A DNA stretch of 64,000 nt from Caenorhabditis remanei (lineage: Eukaryota; Nematoda; Chromadorea; Rhabditida; Rhabditidae): assembly GCF_010183535.1 (NCBI RefSeq), contig NC_071331.1, positions 18,910,001 to 18,974,000 on the forward strand. Reading direction: 5' to 3'. Every line of letters begins with the position of its first letter. Within the stretch, counting starts at the first letter, position 1. Position numbers and translations under genes: made by a program. Below the pieces are notes generated by a model. It worked only from the letters and a program-made list of their open reading frames with translations. It was not told the origin of the DNA and did no database searches. Shown piece after piece: positions 11,630 through 23,292 of this stretch.

Positions 11630-11769
11630 TAGTAAGCTTGAAATAAAAATTATTTCAGCCCTCCTTTAAGACATTATTAATTAAAATTTACTGTTTCATA
11701 ACTTTTTAAAAAAACTAACTCTTGTGAGTTCGTTTTACTTGTGCACGCTTGTACATGTGGGTATATTTA

Positions 11770-12480
11770 CTTTTCGTCCCCCCCTATATTGAAGAATGAC
11801 CCCCCCAAAAAGGACCTGGGAAAAGCTCCCCACCTGATTGATTATTGACCCCCCACCCATTGAACATTAGCCCCCCTCCCTTTTCTCTTTTTTCGCTTAT
11901 ACTCCTGAACCATTTAGTCCAAAATAATTCAACTATACCCGAATCTTCAGGCTTAGGTAAAAAGACCCGGAAAGACATTTTCGGCATAATTTATATTTAT
12001 GATGTTCAAGCTTATAGTCTGAAAACGTGCTTCCATTTGTTTCATTCATAGTGTGGAATTCAATAGTGGGGGCCTGATGTTCTATGATGGGGGTCTATTG
12101 TTAAACAGTGGGGGTTTTAAAGTCATTAATGGGGGACTTATATTCAATGATGGGGGTCTAATAATCCATAGGTGGGGGACCGATGTTCAATGGTGGGGGC
12201 TATCAATAAATGATTACAGCTAAAGATAAACAGTAAGAATTACGACTCCACTCCCGGTGGGGGGCTCTAGGGGGGTGGGGGCGATAAGTCATGAATACCA
12301 GGTTCTTGAACAATCGCCCCCCACTTTGTACTGGTGGGGGGTCATTGTTTCACACCAAAACAGAAGTAGAGCCCCCCGCCGTGAGGAAAAAGCCCCCACC
12401 TGTTTTGTACTGGGTGGGGGGCTCTTCCTAGGTAAATTTCAACGTGGGGGACTCTACTGATGTGGGGGGCGATAAGTAAA
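11770..12480. repeat. G/C-tract repeat cluster, second locus
   Basis: C-runs at 11,780-11,880 and then G-runs from 12,065 to 12,470 recur in phrases such as TGGGGGTCTA, AATGATGGGGG and GGTGGGGGGC. The style matches 1,777-2,850. No gene is visible. Confidence 0.65.
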
Positions 12481-12687
12481 GAATCCCGTACATGTTTTAC
12501 TTGAGTTTCACCACAACACAAAAAACGGAAATATTATTTTTTTTTAATGAGGAGAAACTTAGAAACTTACATTTAATTCCTTTTTCAATATTTAAAATTA
12601 CGAATCACCGGGCCGAACTTTGGTAAAAACAACAAAATTATGCTGTTTCAAACAAAATTTGAAGTCAGGTTTCAGAAAAATTGGTAA

Positions 12688-12708
12688 TCGACAGTAGAGA
12701 CACACTTG
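12688..12708 (+). ncRNA. Predicted 21U-RNA (piRNA)
   Basis: The core is at 12643-12650. TAAT (YRNT) puts the 5' T 38 nt after the core end; a second YRNT lies at +35. Confidence 0.4.
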
Positions 12709-15700
12709 TTACATAATAAATTCTGCTGAGTTAACCTTCAAACCTAATTACTTCTACTGTCTCGAAAACGACATGTGAATTCATCTTTAGTTTCATAAAA
12801 ATATTCAATCGCTCCCAGTTGAATGTAAAATTCACAGTTCCAAAGTGTTTTCACCAAACTCACATCTCTATCCTGATCAAATGCATTGACTTGTCCCACA
12901 ATAGTCCCCGGAAGAGTGTCTTCCTTAACATCGAATTCATATGATCCACTTTCAAAGTTTGGAATCCAGTCGTTCTTATCAGCGACGTTAATTGTGATGC
13001 TAACGAAATGAGCGAGTTTTGGATCCACTTCCATTGTTTGGGTTTGGAGAAAAATAAATAAATAAAAAGTAAAAATAAGAAAATAAACCTCCGAAGTGGA
13101 AACTTGAATAGTGACAGTCGAATTGGCCTCTGCATCCAATGCTCTCAATAAATTAATAGATCCAGAATAAGAAGAAACAGAGAAAAGACTGGGATCTCCT
13201 TTAGGAGCTTTCGTGCCACTTGAGACTCATTTTTATCCATTTTTTACTGTGATTATATTTCAGAACAATTTGAAAAAAACGTATTGTTATCTTCCCGTTT
13301 TGACTGACAAACAATTTCTTCATAAAAATATTTTCTGTTTCAGTTGCTTCCCAATGTATTCGAAATAGTATGTGTATTCTTAATTCCTTTTCTGCGCTTT
13401 TTGCAATAAATCCAGGTTTCTAAAAAATGTTTGAAGTTTCTTCCAATTCCAGATTTTGTTGCCAATGGTTATCAAGAGCGCTTTCTATGAGCAAATGTTG
13501 AGCTCGGCATCTGAATTTACTTTGAGGTTGCTGTGGTTTCTGGCCATTTTCTGATTTTCCAATTGGTTACGATACATTTCTCTGTTTCAGGAACTCTTGA
13601 AAAGCAAATTTGTATTATTAGCTCAATACGTTCTGTTTCTTATTCTGAATGCAGTCTATACTCGAGTGATAATCAAAAAAAAAATGTTTCAGAATAAAAT
13701 TATAAGTTAATCAATTACGCATTAAAACCAATTGTATCGCAATCGGAACGCATTTTTAAGATAATTTTTTATATTTCAATTAATAAAATTATTCAAATAA
13801 ACTTCATACATTAATAAATAAATACACCGTTTCAATCAATATGTATACATATTATAAATCTTTTAAAGTTTAATAATAACATTAAATATTATGATTTAAA
13901 AAAAAAAATTGTCACTGAAACGGCGGTGGACAAATCACTGGCAAATTGGAGAGAGGATTGGGAGGAGAAGTTATAGAAATTTCAGAAAGAATTGAGCACC
14001 TATGTTTGGTTCACAAGGAGAGAAAATTGAGCGGAAAAATGCTAAAACGAAAGAAAAAATGGGAGAAGAAAAAGGGGGGGGGGGAACAAATGAGATTCTG
14101 TGGGATGAAAGAAAATGAGAAATAGAAAAAGGACAAAGTTACAGTATACTTTTGTGTTGATTCGGATGAGTACGCTGATGATAGTCGGGTGTTGGAATCA
14201 CGATTGCCTGTATACGTCTGAAAAAGAGAGAACTTATAGTTAGGTATGGTGATGTCATGAAACAGAGAATCCAAATATTTGGAGCAGTAACAGAAAGCGA
14301 AGATTAGAAGTGCCAGAAATGTGAGCGAATTGAATTGAAAAAAGGTTGAACTATTTGGAGAAACGCTTGAAACGGTAAGTTTTGGAAATTCAGAAGGCTG
14401 TGGAGAAGGCTGTGGAGAACTATGATAACTATGATAAAATTGAAGAGTAGATTTTGAGATGTTTTGAAAGAGTAATGTTTTCTATTAGCATTACAAACGT
14501 CTAACTCTAACGAAACGAAAGAAAATTGCGTGCATTTCTCAAAAAGATTTCGGTGGAGCGCAGTTGTAAGAGCTGTGCTGAGCTAATAAATCATAATAAG
14601 AGTAACCGGGTCCTTGAATTTGAAGTCTAATAGTCAAAAGACGTCAAAACATGAAAAGTGCTTTTTGAATCAGTAGAAGTTACCCAAGCATAAAATAAAT
14701 ATCCCTGTTGCAAGACTTTTAAATCATAATGAAGATGACATGACCCATATTATTATCGCGTTATTGTTTGATAGTTGTGAATAAGACTGTTAATTTAAAA
14801 TCAGATTCCCACTGAGCTCAACTTTTGAAGTCAAATCGTAATTTAAAAGAAAGAAACGTGGAAGTTGCAGATATCTGAATATTCAAGTTTGCTGTTTCAC
14901 AATATTCAAAAATTGAAGTTTTAATAAATTTCGAAATTCGTATCTGATTTTTTCCTGTTTTAATAACTTTTCATTATGAAGACAATTAGATGGCTAACCT
15001 TGATTTGATTAACAGTGTTGTTTCCAAATCAACTTATCTGACACTAAATAATTTCCCTGTTTCAGAAATCCAATTTTACTTTATTATGTAACAATTCCAC
15101 ATTGTCGTTCTGTTATCGATTGTTGTGTTGATAATTTATTGGTTTTTTACAGTAAAAACTATCGAATGAGATTTCATGTTGGGCTAATAGGTGTCTGATA
15201 AAACAGAAAAAAATTGAAAGCTCAACAATTAACAGAACTGTTCCTTGAAATTCACATTAACATTTCTCAATTTTCAGTAAATCAGTGTCTCATAGTCGGT
15301 GAGATCTTAAAATATTAAAGCGGCCATTTCTTTTATTAAACTAAAAGTTTACTAATTCAAAAAAAGCTGTTCCGCATGTACTGTCAAATAGTGTCGGAAA
15401 ATTTTAAAATGGAACAGTTGAAACAGGAAGTGTTGGGGTTTAATATATTTAACTATCCCAACAAAATCTGAATTCAATTACGGAACTAGATTACTTTGAG
15501 AAGAAAACAATAGCAATAAAATTTAAAATTTTCTGTTTCCCAGAGTTTTCATCAAAAACACTAACTGTACTAACTGCGTACTACTGTAAGGCGTTTCTGG
15601 AATTCGAAGTAGGAATGAGACCTAATTTACCCATCTGATTCGATAATTGTCTATCAATGTAATTTGATTTAAAAAAAAAGAAAACATGAAACAGTAAAAT

Positions 15701-16236
15701 GCATTTACTTTTTGAATGTAAGTTTTCTGTAGTACCAACTTCTTACTAAACGTTAGACATTCAGATTTTTTTCTCATTTTTGAGATTTATCATTGCTGAT
15801 CCTTACTAGTTAAAGGTTATGACCAAATCCTACTATTTCAAACTTCATCCTTGACATTCTTAACTCCACTCTCAATTAACATTTACATTTCCTAGTCTTA
15901 GTTACAGTACCCTTTAATGAAACTGAAACAATGTAATAAAGCCATGCAAAACAGAGAAGCGCATGTCTCGTCAAGAAACCGATTGGATTAGAAAACGAAA
16001 AGAAGCATTAAAACCGAAAGCGTTTTGATATAGATATCTTACTTGTTGTTCGCGGTAAATTCGTCGGAAGAATTACTCGACTGAAAATTATATTGAGATG
16101 ATACAAATGAAAGTTTAGAATTTAAAAAAAGGGCTGAAAAAAGGTTAGGAATGAAACTCACTTCGTAACCGGATCCAGTCGTCCTGATGGATTAATTGCG
16201 TACATCGATTCTTCTATGCTGAAATAAGGCATTTTT

Positions 16237-16257
16237 AGATAATGGGAAAAAAACGCA
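16237..16257 (-). ncRNA. Predicted 21U-RNA (piRNA)
   Basis: The minus-strand core is at 16295-16302. TATT (YRNT) puts the 5' T at 16257, 38 nt after the core end. It sits between the transmembrane exon and the next tail exon of the second cadherin copy. Confidence 0.5.
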
Positions 16258-16850
16258 ATATTTTTCACTGTAGAGAATCACCTTCACATTTTTGTGAAAC
16301 AGTAAAATTTTGAAAAACTTATTAGCACATCACGCTTCTTCAAACCGCGCTCTACCGAAACCGAAGAAATTGTGTGCAAAATTGAGAGACTCAGAGAAAA
16401 AGAGACATTTTTCAAGAGGATTTCGGTGGAGCGCAGTTGTAAGAACTGTGGCGAGTTAATTGCTTTAGAATAAATTTTCATCCAGCTTGAAAAACGCGCG
16501 TTTTTCGTTTAAATGGACTGAAAAAGCTGAAAACAAGGCGAGTTAAAATCAGACACCAATTTGTTACAACAAACAACTTTTTAAAAAATTAGAACATTTT
16601 CACAGATTCGCGAAACAGCAGAATTTTAATAAATTTAACTTTAATTCAACTTGAAAAACACGCTAATAATGTATCAGAACAGCCGATTTCGAAGTAAGTT
16701 CTGACAGTTTGAAGTTCGGCGAGAGACACAGAGAAGCTAGACATTCTCGTTTCTCTGCGCCCTCTCACTCTCTTCTCCTGAACTTTGAATAATCATAACT
16801 ACACTCAAACCTTCTCGTTTTTAAAACACTTTTTTTCTCCCTACACTCAC

Positions 16851-17344
16851 CTAAAATCTCCTTCGTAAGCCGTACTCTGTGCAGGCCTATATCCATAAGT
16901 TCTATAACTCTGATTTCCTCCTCCTCCACCCCCTCCTCCATTCATCTGTGGTCCCCCAGGTCCTCCGAATCCAGGACCTCCAAACTGTGGCCCTCCACCA
17001 CCCATTCTCTGATGTGCTGGCACTCCAATCGATCCACTCTTCATTGTCAAATCCTCATCAGAAATCAACATATTCACATTTTGTGTCTCATAATCATACT
17101 CTGTTCGTGGATCCATTCCCATTGTTGGATGATAGATTGGACCCAACTTCTGAGGATATGAGTGGGAGAAGTTGGATGCATTCCGTTGCGCTGTCTTGTA
17201 TCGATTCCAGAAGACACAAATGGCACAGATTCCAATTATAGCTCCGAGAGCAACGGTGACAGCGAGGATGATCAAAAGAATGTTGGATGTCTTCCAGTTG
17301 GTTGACAGAATCCCTCCATTCGACATATTTCCTTCCTCTCCGGC
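16851..17344 (-). CDS. Transmembrane and Gly-rich tail exon of the second cadherin copy
   Basis: This 494-bp exon is open and bounded by TGTAACAG-type acceptor and GTGAGT donor, the same length as 51935-52428. It encodes AGEEGNMSNGG, a hydrophobic helix ([20 protein letters not shown]), a basic stop-transfer segment (WNRYKTAQR) and a Gly-rich tail ending YEGDF. Only a few residues differ from the intact copy (for example M for L in the juxtamembrane segment). Its preservation contrasts with the nonsense codon farther upstream in the same copy; recent duplication or gene conversion could explain this. Confidence 0.6.
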
Positions 17345-18399
17345 CTGTAACAAATTGATTTCTGAAACTAAATGGAAAAACAATACTCACATCCTCTGAA
17401 ATTCTTTCCAGTCTGAACCATGGCTGCACTTTTCCAGCAATCAATTGAACATTCGACGTCTCGAACAACTTTCGAATGTCCTGTTTCTTGCAAATCTTCT
17501 TTGTTGTGGGGTTCACTGCGTACCAGTAGATGTCCGTTCGGATCTGGAAACCGATTTTTTTGATTGTCGGAAAATTTGTAACTTGTTTTCAAAAATATCG
17601 ACTGTTTTACAGGTGACTAAAAGTTTATGAGAGCTGGCCCTGGAGTTCTCAAAATGATTTACGATTTCTTTCTTTTAGAGAATGTCATGGAAAAATTGGA
17701 AGCGAAACAGTAGGATATTTCAGATAAAATTTCACTGTTTCACAAATTTTTTGAATTCTATTGTAATTGTCCGTAGTTGATAGTTCCTCTATTTAGATAA
17801 TTCCATAAATTTCACTGTTTCGTGGTCTCTTTATGAGAGTTTCAGAAAAAAACACACCGGTAGACTTGGAAATATAATGTTTCACTAATTTCCCAGCAAT
17901 TGCTTATTTAATTCTTTCTCACTATGCGAAAAAGGCACACTTCAAACAAACTGTTCTGGTACCGGAAGTTATAAAAAACTCACGATTAAAAAAAAAGATT
18001 CCACTAACAAAAAAAGTTCATAAGGACTTTACAAAAACATTGAAACGGTACAAAATTATAACTTCCTATAAACATTTTCTGTTTCAAAAAAGTTGCTTTT
18101 TTTTCTGAATAAAACTATGCAATCACTCCCGGATTCATAAAAAGAACATTTGAAATATGTATCCAAAAATATCGATTGTTTCACAGGCGACTAAAAGTTT
18201 ATGAGAACTGACCCTGGAGTTCTCACAATCAGCATAGTTAATGATTTTCTCCTTTTAGTGAATGTCATGTAAAAAACTGGAAACGAAAATACTGAAAATA
18301 AAAGAAATTACTTCTGATAAAATTTATTGATTGAAGGACCAAAGGCCGCTTATACATATCAAGGTAAAAAAAATATATACGAAGTAAAAATACGAAACA

Positions 18400-18780
18400 T
18401 TAAAAGTTAAAATTGTTGAGAATCAGAAAATTGTCAAAGTTATATGATGCAATATGGGATTTGAAAACAATAGATGAGGGACGTTGGGGGAAAAAGTGAG
18501 AAGGGAGGGCATTCCAACAACGCAAAGTTCTGTTAATGAGAAATTTGGAACCTATTTTAGAGGAATTCGACAGGAGAGAGCGTATATGGAAATTATGCCG
18601 ACGTAAGTTAGATACATTAGAAAATTTTACAAAAGAAATATTCGGAATAATTATTTCTTTGGAGACAAGGAGTTTATGACGCACTCTCTGACTCGTTCGA
18701 TCACCCATGTTCACCCGAAAAAAGTCGACCATCTCCGATTTGCCAATTCTTTTGATCGAAGATAGTATCAAGTGTTCTCC
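18400..18780 (-). pseudogene. C-terminal reverse transcriptase fragment
   Basis: An open minus-strand frame reads SSIKRIGKSEMVDFFRVN, then RTLRCWNALPSHFFPQRPSS and VFKSHIASYNFDNFL, the typical C-terminal end of CR1/Jockey-like RT proteins. It is continuous in sense with the RT at 21,783-22,574 but is separated from it by the palindromic insertions. Confidence 0.7.
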
Positions 18781-20628
18781 GCAAATGGGGGTACTTTTTG
18801 GCCGGGTCCGTCACCTAGGTACCTAGGAAAACCAAAAAATCTATATTTTTCGAAAATTTTTCCTGAAGTAGTTAGCTATGAAATCTTGACGGGAAATTAA
18901 TGTAGACACTATTTTAAGCATTTTTTGTGTTCAAAAGAAAATTTCAGCTCAACACCTTCATAGTGAAATATTTCAAAATGTGTGGAATTTTCGGGTTTTT
19001 TTCATGAAATTGTTCTTATCTCGGCAGTGATCCGAGAAGACAGCGTTTTTTATTTGAAATTCGTAATCTACATAAAATTTGGTATTGGGTGCATGCTGTC
19101 CCTACTTGTAACTCTTTCTCCAAAGAACGGTTTTTTAGGGAAGTATGAGAAAAACTGCCATTTCAATTTTTGAGGCATTCCGGTAAATCATTTTGGATGT
19201 TTCAAAATGATGGTTTCTTTAAGTTTTTCATTCAATCATGACATTTTTCAGCAATTTCAACACAATATTCGATCATACCACAAAAAAATTTCAAAAAATT
19301 GAATTTTTGATTTTTTTGAAATTTTTTCTTGAATTGAATCATTCGAACTGAAATATTAAGGATATCATTATAAAATCAAAAGAATATAGTCAGAACATAA
19401 TTTGGGTTCATGAAACAACTAGTTTCGATTATCGGGTCATCTGCAACTTACGTTTTCGAGATGAAATTTAGAGAAATGTTCCACTTGGGAAGTTGATGAA
19501 ATGGTACATCACACTTTCAACGTTATTTGACAGAGGATTGCAAGGAATGTAACTGGAAAAGTAAGAAAACTGCAAAAATTGATTGATTTAGCAAAATTTT
19601 CAAAAAGAAAATTGAAAAAAATAAGACTCATACGTATGCAATGGACTGATCTTTTTGTGGAAGTCAGAAAAGTGTTTTTCAATTTTCTTTTTGAAAATTT
19701 TGCTAAATCAATCAATTTTTGCAGTTTTCTTACTTTTCCAGTTACATTCCTTGCAATCCTCTGTCAAATAACGTTGAAAGTGTGATGTACCATTTCATCA
19801 ACTTCCCAAGTGGAACATTTCTCTAAATTTCATCTCGAAAACGTAAGTTGCAGATGACCCGATAATCGAAACTAGTTGTTTCATGAACCCAAATTATGTT
19901 CTGACTATATTCTTTTGATTTTATAATGATATCCTTAATATTTCAGTTCGAATGATTCAATTCAGGAAAAAATTTCAAAAAAATCAAAAATTCAATTTTT
20001 TGAAATTTTTTTGTGGTATGATCGAATATTGTGTTGAAATTGCTGAAAAATGTCATGATTGAATGAAAAACTTAAAAAAACCATCATTTTGAAACATCCA
20101 AAATGATTTACCGGAATGCCTCAAAAATTGAAATGGCAGTTTTTCTCATACTTCCCTAAAAAACCGTTCTTTGGAGAAAGAGTTACAAGTAGGGACAGCA
20201 TGCACCCAATACCAAATTTTATGTAGATTACGAATTTCGAATAAAAAACGCTGTCTTCTCGGATCACTGCCGAGATAAAAACAATTTCATGAAAAAAACC
20301 CGAAAATTCCACACATTTTGAAATATTTCACTATGAAGGTGTTGAGCTGAAATTTTCTTTTAAACACAAAAAATGCTTAAAATAGTGTCTACATTAATTT
20401 CCCGTCAAGATTTCATAGCTAACTACTTCAGGAAAAATTTTCGAAAAATATAGATTTTTTGGTTTTCCTAGGTACCTAGGTGACGGACCCGGCCAAAAAG
20501 TACCCCCATTTGCGGAGAACACTTGATACTATCTTCGATCAAAAGAATTGGCAAATCGGAGATGGTCGACTTTTTTCGGGTGAACATGGTCTGTTGATCG
20601 ATGCTCGATCGTCTCTGAGAGTGCGTCT
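18676..20628. mobile_element. Large palindrome (about 0.95-kb arms) that includes host RT sequence
   Basis: The left arm (18,676-19,620) and right arm (19,676-20,628) are near-perfect inverted copies, separated by about 55 bp (ACTCATACGTATGCAATGG in the loop). The inner part (TTTTTGGCCGGGTCCGTCAC inward) has no coding capacity. The outer roughly 105 bp of each arm is reverse transcriptase coding sequence (CGCACTCTC through the AAAAAGTCGACCATCTCC block), present in correct orientation on the left and inverted on the right. Confidence 0.8.
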
Positions 20629-20632
20629 TATA

Positions 20633-21780
20633 CAGTAGCGAGCATAAGTGAGTATACCTCCATACTTTCATATGTATCTCAGCTGAAACAAGTCCGTTTT
20701 GCATAAATTTTTTTTTCAAAGATAGCTGATGTATCCAGTAAAATTGACATAAGTTTTTTGTTTGAGGTGATCAGCTGATTTTTAAGATTATCGATTTTTC
20801 CTGATCTTGATTTCAAAATCCAAAAAAAAAACTTTTTATTTTTGAACTGGACCCTACGATTTTTTAAATCAAAAATGTTGAGTAATGTTCATAAAAACAA
20901 AATATAATGTTAGAATGCTTCTGTGAATCTTCATCATCGTGCTACAGCTCCAGAAGTCCAAAGTGGTATGCTTGGCTAAATCGCCATAACTCATTGAAAA
21001 ATGATTCAAATTGGTTGAAAATTGCGGGAAAAGATGCGTAATATGTTTATCAACAATCTTATATTCAAAAATAATAATTTTGAGAACTTTTTTTTTCGAA
21101 TTTTTTTCACTCGAAAAATTTTGGTTTCCAACTTTTGCCCAATTTTTCATGTTTTTTGATTATAAAACAGTAACAATTTGCGAATTTTAGTTGAATTTTA
21201 CATGAAACATCGAAATTAGATTTTCATTAATTCTATTACAGCTATTTTATAATCAAAAAACAGGAAAAATTGGGCAAAAGTTGGAAACCAAAATTTTTCG
21301 AGTGAAAAAAAATTCGAAAAAATGTTTTCTCAAAATTATTATTTTCAAATATAAGATTGTTGATAAAGATATCACGCATCTTTTCCCGCAATTTTCAACC
21401 AATTTGAACCATTTTTCAATGAGTTATGACGATTTAGCCAAGCATACCACTTTGGACTTCTGGAGCTGTAGCACGATGATCAAGATTCACAAAAGCATTC
21501 TAACATCATATTTTGTTTTTATGAACATTACTCAACATTTTTGATTTAAAAAATCATAGGGTCCAGTTCAAAAATAAAAAGTTTTTTTTCGGATTTTCAA
21601 ATCAAGATCAGGAAAAATCGATAATCAAAAAAAATCAGCTGATCACATCAAACAAAAAACTAATGTCAATTTTACTGGATACTTCAGCTATCTTTGAAAA
21701 ACAAGTTTATGCAAAACGGACTTGTTTCATCTGAGATACATATGAAAGTATGGAGGTATACTCACTTATGCTCGCTACTG
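20633..21780. mobile_element. 1.15-kb palindromic element, CAGTAGCGA family, copy A
   Basis: The termini are CAGTAGCGAGCATAAGTGAG and its complement, flanked by TA (20631-20632 and 21781-21782). Nearly the whole element is an inverted repeat, with the loop at about 21,160-21,240. It disrupts the RT frame after DLSFM. Same family as 27869-29019 but clearly diverged. No transposase is encoded, so it should be a non-autonomous Tc1/mariner-type element. Confidence 0.8.
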
Positions 21781-21782
21781 TA

Positions 21783-22574
21783 CATGAAAGAAAGATCTAA
21801 TAATAGTCTGCGCCGCTCTAGCGGCTCTAAGTGGCAATGTAAAAGTGAGTCAAAATAAGAGGAGTAGTTGATATGAAATTTTTTGAAAACACGAAAAACG
21901 AAAGATTTTTGAAACGATTCTAATTTTCTAATTTGTTCTTTTGTGATAGGGGAGGAAATAATTGTGCCGTATTCTAAAAGAGGCCTAATATAGATTGTGA
22001 AACATTTAATGAAAATTTCGAAACAAGCATTTTTAAGGACATTAAAAAGAATATTTACCCTTTGGTTAGCTATTCGGATGGAATTTTCTAGATGAGATGA
22101 AAAAGTACTATCAGAAGAGAAAAGTAAGCCTAAATCTCGAATTTTGTCTGTGCTTGGGAGTAATTGATCATTGATGGTGAAATCAACTTGGCGGTTAGTT
22201 GTTTTTCTGGAGTGGACAAAAGTTATTACTTCACATTTGTTGGGTGCAACAGACATTTGCCACTCTTTGCACCACAAAGATAGACAGTTCAGATCACTCT
22301 GAATCTGGCTAGCATCTGTGGAGAAAAGCTTCAAATCATCGGCATATAGAAGGAAATCAGATTAAAAGTCGTCTCCGATATCATTGATAAACAATAGAAA
22401 CAGGAGAGGTCCAAGAACTGATCCTTGGGGGACGCCAGACAGTACAGGTTTTTCGAAAGACAAAACATCGTCAACACAAACTTTTTGAGTCCTGTTTGTT
22501 AGAAAAGCGCATAACCAATTCACGTATTCCATAGCTTCTGAGTTTGGTTTGGAGTTTCGGAATGGACACCGTGT
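21783..22574 (-). pseudogene. Reverse transcriptase core of the retrotransposon
   Basis: The minus-strand reading gives NWLCAFLTNRTQKVCVDD, GVPQGSVLGPLLFLLFINDI, an in-frame TAA at 22362-22364, then LLYADDLKLF, SLWCKEWQMSVAPNKCEV and GLLFSSDSTFSSHLENSIR. This order (motifs B', C/YADD, D, thumb) is that of non-LTR RTs. The 5' part including the endonuclease is missing. Confidence 0.85.
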
Positions 22575-23087
22575 CTTCTGATAAAATTTTACTGTTTCAC
22601 AATGGTTTTCAGATCTATCGTAATTGTTCGTAATTGATAATTCCTCTATTGAGATATTCAATCAAAAACATGTTACTTTTTCATATATTTTACTGTTTCA
22701 TGATCTTTTTATGAGATTTTCAGAAAAAAACACAGCGGTACTGTTTCACAAATTACCCAGAAATTGCTTATTTAAACAATTCTCACTATGCCGAACAGAT
22801 GCAATAAACTATCATGCTGCCGGAAGTTATAAAAAACTCGAAGACAAAAATAATCATTCCACCGAAAAAAAATATTCATAAGAATTTCATAAAAACATTG
22901 AAACGGTACAAAAATATAACTTTATATAAAAAATTTCTGTTTCAAAAAATTTGTTTATTTTTCTAAATAAAACTATGCAATCACTACCTGAAGTTTTCTA
23001 GTTCTGATAAACTTGTTATTGAAAAGAGCAGTCTATTCGAACCACTACACCACGAAAAGGACAAGATATTCATCTGGTTCTAATTTA

Positions 23088-23292
23088 AAGATCATCAGCA
23101 AATGCGATGGAATACACATCTGATGGAAGGGACTGAATCAGATCATTGATATAAATCAAGAACAGGAATGGACCCGTTACAGTACCTTGAAGAACACCAG
23201 AGACGTTATTAAAACTATTATCTGAAATGTAGTCGTCTATTTTGACTCGAGATTCGCGGTTGGACAAAAAGGATCTGAACCAATCGCAAAGC
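23088..23292 (-). pseudogene. 205-bp reverse transcriptase core fragment between 55-bp direct repeats
   Basis: The minus-strand frame contains [16 protein letters not shown], then [20 protein letters not shown] and SIAFADDL, the B' and C motifs of a second non-LTR RT. Identical 55-bp repeats beginning CTATTCGAACCACTACACC flank it at 23033-23087 and 23293-23347. Only the catalytic core is present, with neither retrotransposon end. Confidence 0.75.

Larger units (their letters stand above)
8357..13209 (-). pseudogene. Third, most decayed partial copy of the cadherin gene
   Basis: Exon equivalents in gene order are 13089 to about 13209 (EC exon, internally deleted upstream), 12864-13043, 9868-9999, 9664-9824, 9421-9618, 8640-8807 and 8357-8587. 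Damage: the acceptor of the 12864-13043 exon is CCAA instead of CCAG. In 8640-8807 the DVNDN-containing exon is fused directly to the last bases of the next exon (GTTGCCAAT joined to TCGAGTTTAGAG), losing an intron, most of one exon and the frame. The juxtamembrane, transmembrane and tail exons are missing. Individual exons remain close to the intact gene, so the duplication is fairly recent. Confidence 0.8.
6442..18086. promoter_or_regulatory. piRNA (21U-RNA) promoter cores, left block
   Basis: I find 27 exact CTGTTTCA octamers by eye. On + they start at 6863, 6966, 7059, 7134, 7212, 7476, 7572, 8104, 10486, 10988, 11691, 12643, 13335, 13582, 14892, 15057, 17735 and 18079. On - (TGAAACAG) they start at 6442, 8066, 9308, 9396, 10054, 14258, 15419, 15687 and 16295. 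In C. elegans this octamer is the core of the upstream motif of type I 21U-RNA genes, bound by the PRDE-1/SNPC-4/TOFU complex and transcribed by Pol II into short capped precursors for PRG-1. All sites are in introns or flanks of cadherin copies. Confidence 0.75.
18326..22574 (-). mobile_element. Non-LTR (CR1/RTE-like) retrotransposon, 5'-truncated, with nested insertions
   Basis: The element is flanked by the 15-bp direct repeat CTTCTGATAAAATTT (18311-18325 and 22575-22589), a target site duplication within a cadherin-copy intron. It encodes a reverse transcriptase on the minus strand: GVPQGSVLGPLLFLLFINDI at about 22,380-22,440, the YADD active site at about 22,335, then thumb and C-terminal regions (NRTLRCWNALPSHF at about 18,500). 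The frame has a TAA at 22362-22364 just before YADD. There is no poly(A); the 3' end is ...CCTTCAATCAA. Two palindromic blocks (18,676-20,628 and 20,633-21,780) interrupt the RT. The element contains no CTGTTTCA cores. Confidence 0.85.

Noticed and set aside
16879..17241. + strand open frame opposite the transmembrane exon (also 51963-52325)
   Set aside because: Antisense shadow of the Gly-rich tail exon.
19509..19785. Two identical 68-residue frames on opposite strands
   Set aside because: They are mirror images created by the palindrome around 19,650.
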